A stretch of 14,737 nucleotides of DNA from Cryptoclostridium sp964637365 (GTDB lineage: Bacteria; Bacillota; Dehalobacteriia; UBA7702): the NCBI GenBank assembly GCA_964637365.1, contig CAZWWH010000038.1, forward strand, positions 1 through 14,737, in the 5' to 3' direction. Of the stretch, positions 13,689 to 14,737 are shown piece by piece. The notes under the pieces are model-generated. The model ran no database searches. It saw only the letters and a list, made by a program, of their open reading frames with translations, and had not been told where the DNA came from. Position 1 is the first letter of the stretch. Every line of letters begins with the position of its first letter. Made by a program: the position numbers and the translations under genes.

Positions 13689-13703
13689 AATGAATTATTC
13701 ATT
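13689..13703. promoter_or_regulatory. TetR operator candidate upstream of the lipoprotein gene
   Basis: AATGAAT-T-ATTCATT is a perfect 15-base palindrome (one central base), 28 bases before the lipoprotein ATG. Almost the same sequence occurs at 14432-14446 before tetR. No clean -10/-35 pair was identified on the - strand here, but the palindrome would lie near any start site for the three structural genes. Confidence 0.7.
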
Positions 13704-13710
13704 CAATAAA

Positions 13711-13740
13711 TAGGCAAAAATTAAAGGGCTTTTGGGGCCC
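13711..13740 (-). terminator. Weak terminator after tetR
   Basis: On the - strand GGGC (13740-13737) pairs with GCCC (13729-13726) around seven bases, followed by TTTAATTTTT. It begins just after the tetR stop. The stem is short, so it may only partly separate tetR from the genes below. Confidence 0.4.
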
Positions 13741-13741
13741 G

Positions 13742-14410
13742 CTAATTTTTGCGTTGATACGCAGAAATAATATTATCCATACAAAGCTCCTTTGAAATAT
13801 TCAAAGGAATATCCTGTGTTTCAAAGGTAGTATAGCGTACATCCATAGCCCACCATGATAAAATCTCAATAATCAAGGTCGTAGATAGTTCAAGATGTTC
13901 AAGGGAACGTACTGTACCGCGTTCAATAAACGTCGCCATATACTGTGTCATGGTTTCAAGAAATTTTTTTCGGTATCGTTTATAATGCTCTGCTAAAAAC
14001 TTAAAGTCAAATTGATTTTTTTCAATAAACAGACAACCTACCGCGTATTGTGACAGCATATCAAATGCGTCTGATACAAGTGCTTCAAGATTGTAGTCCT
14101 CTGCATGATTGGTAAGGTGCTTTGCAAAATCATTACCAGTCTTTTCAAACATTTCCACAATATCGTTTTCTAATCCCACAAACAAATCATCTGTGATAGG
14201 TTTGTCAAATTTTCTATTGATAAAATCCGGGTCAATCGTGCATTTCAAAACAAAGTGCATAATCTCTTTCTTCCCGGTAAAGTCAAGATATATTGTACCG
14301 ACAGAAACGCCGACAGCTTTTGCAATATGACTTATTTGTGTTTTGGAATAGCCTTGTTGTAAAAACAGATATGTTGCTGCGTCGGCTATGGACTTAATAC
14401 GGTCATTCAC
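13742..14410 (-). CDS. TetR-family transcription regulator of the cargo operon
   Basis: The 222-residue protein starts with a TetR helix-turn-helix (about residues 3-45): AATYLFLQQGYSKTQISHIAKAVGVSVGTIYLDFTGKKEIM. The rest is a helical ligand-binding domain with no recognisable inducer class. The start is GTG 14410, which has AGGAGGT (14416-14422) about 7 bases upstream; no in-frame ATG fits as well. TetR repressors bind palindromes near promoters and release on ligand. Two near-identical palindromes are present, one over its own start site (14432-14446) and one before the lipoprotein gene (13689-13703), so it should repress itself and the operon. The ligand is unknown, perhaps a membrane-active compound or lipid. 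Confidence 0.9.
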   Translation of the reverse strand: MNDRIKSIADAATYLFLQQGYSKTQISHIAKAVGVSVGTIYLDFTGKKEIMHFVLKCTIDPDFINRKFDKPITDDLFVGLENDIVEMFEKTGNDFAKHLTNHAEDYNLEALVSDAFDMLSQYAVGCLFIEKNQFDFKFLAEHYKRYRKKFLETMTQYMATFIERGTVRSLEHLELSTTLIIEILSWWAMDVRYTTFETQDIPLNISKELCMDNIISAYQRKN

Positions 14411-14431
14411 TTCGTTGACCTCCTTTCTGTG

Positions 14432-14446
14432 AATGAATTGTTCATT
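14432..14446. promoter_or_regulatory. TetR operator candidate at the tetR start site
   Basis: AATGAATTGTTCATT is a 15-base palindrome with one mismatch. It differs from the site at 13689-13703 by one base. It covers the expected start of tetR RNA near 14443, so bound TetR would block its own transcription. Confidence 0.75.
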
Positions 14447-14449
14447 TAT

Positions 14450-14478
14450 ATGATACTCATTAGTAATTCAAAAGTCAA
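14450..14478 (-). promoter_or_regulatory. tetR promoter
   Basis: On the - strand TTGACT (14478-14473) and TATCAT (14455-14450) have a 17-base spacer. The operator at 14432-14446 lies directly downstream over the start site. This promoter may serve the whole cargo operon. Confidence 0.75.
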
Positions 14479-14563
14479 TACCCGCTTAGAAAATTTCTTT
14501 TAGTATAGTAAAACTGAGTAGAATTTTCTTCTTTGTATTTTTGGCATTTTCGGCTCTTTCCCC

Positions 14564-14714
14564 GTAGTAGGAAATAAGAAAAAACGTTTGGCAAAACCGC
14601 CCTGTGCGGTGTAGTAGGAAGTGAAAGGAAAATCAAGAGGGTTTGGGATACTTCCCAACAAGCAAAATGCTCCGGCGGCAGTCGGGCATTTTACGGGAAC
14701 GGCTATCCGTTCCC
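14564..14714. other. Hairpin and repeat cluster, possible oriT region
   Basis: GTAGTAGGAA occurs at 14564-14573 and 14611-14620. Several inverted repeats follow: ACCGC-GCGGT at about 14596-14610, TTGGGA 14643-14648 with TCCCAA 14653-14658, AAAATGC 14664-14670 with GCATTTT 14686-14692, and GGGAACGG 14695-14702 with CCGTTCCC 14707-14714. The row TTGGGATACTTCCCAA then CAAGCAAAATGC resembles, from memory, the DNA before mobC-type relaxosome genes in conjugative elements of gut Bacillota. Those genes would lie to the right, outside the window. No coding frame is supported between 14411 and 14737. Confidence 0.4.
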
Positions 14715-14737
14715 TATGCTTGCTATTCAGTTTTATC

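Larger units (their letters stand above)
8752..14737 (-). mobile_element. Right accessory block: Tn916-type conjugative element remnant carrying a cargo operon
   Basis: Reading the - strand, the order is hairpin/oriT-like region, cargo operon (TetR to VTT fusion), terminator, sigma-factor remnant, helix-turn-helix remnant, then the chromosomal exporter gene. In Tn916 the order after the orf12-tet(M) cargo is orf9, orf7 (sigma-like), orf8 (HTH), orf10, xis, int. The visible genes match this order except that xis and int are absent and orf7/orf8 are broken. The right end of the block is outside the window. Confidence 0.55.

Noticed and set aside
1..14737. tRNA or rRNA genes as integration targets
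   Set aside because: No T-loop GTTCGANTC context with cloverleaf arms and no rRNA segments were noticed on either strand.

Overview
The window looks like a piece of a Bacillota (Firmicutes) chromosome, probably a gut-type anaerobe of the Clostridia, Erysipelotrichia or a related class. The reasons are strong AGGAGG-type ribosome binding sites, moderate to low G+C, near-consensus TTGACA-N17-TATAAT promoters, a NiCo (czcD) riboswitch, and remnants of a Tn916-type conjugative element. The species cannot be named from sequence alone.

Layout. (1) Bases 1 to about 2850 are accessory DNA. They hold a strong promoter with a palindrome in its spacer, three small genes (48, 65 and 90 codons; the second is a ribbon-helix-helix-like protein), a G+C-rich highly structured stretch at about 870-1090 that resembles a HEARO/omega RNA but has no IscB gene beside it, a HIRAN-like protein gene with its own promoter and terminator, and an IS30-family transposase. 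(2) Bases 2880-8751 are conserved chromosome, all on the + strand: RadC-family protein, a small helical protein, TrmB (tRNA m7G46 methyltransferase), ThrC (threonine synthase), an RsmF-like rRNA m5C methyltransferase, and a cation diffusion facilitator behind a NiCo riboswitch with a clear terminator/anti-terminator switch. Several of these genes overlap at stop/start codons. (3) From about 8752 to the right edge is a second accessory block, coded on the - strand. Next to the chromosome lie decayed Tn916-type regulatory genes (a sigma-factor fragment with stop codons and a frameshifted helix-turn-helix gene), with no xis or int. Beyond them is an intact four-gene cargo operon: a TetR regulator, a DUF4097-like lipoprotein, a membrane protein with a YiiX/NlpC-P60-like papain-fold domain, and a fusion of a VTT (DedA/TVP38-like) membrane domain to a condensation/acyltransferase-like domain. 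The operon ends in a strong terminator. The last 200 bases form a cluster of hairpins and repeats resembling an oriT region.

How it works together. In the chromosomal block, Ni/Co binding to the leader RNA should disrupt the terminator and allow synthesis of the metal exporter. In the cargo operon, TetR probably binds two near-identical palindromes, one over its own start site and one before the lipoprotein gene. The three structural genes overlap and should be translated as a set. All three products are predicted to be membrane-attached, and the domain mix suggests envelope lipid or lipid-linked substrate remodelling; this is inference. The cargo sits where tet(M) sits in Tn916, just upstream of the sigma-factor and helix-turn-helix genes.

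The most notable items are the VTT-acyltransferase fusion operon, the orphan HEARO-like RNA and the NiCo-riboswitch exporter.
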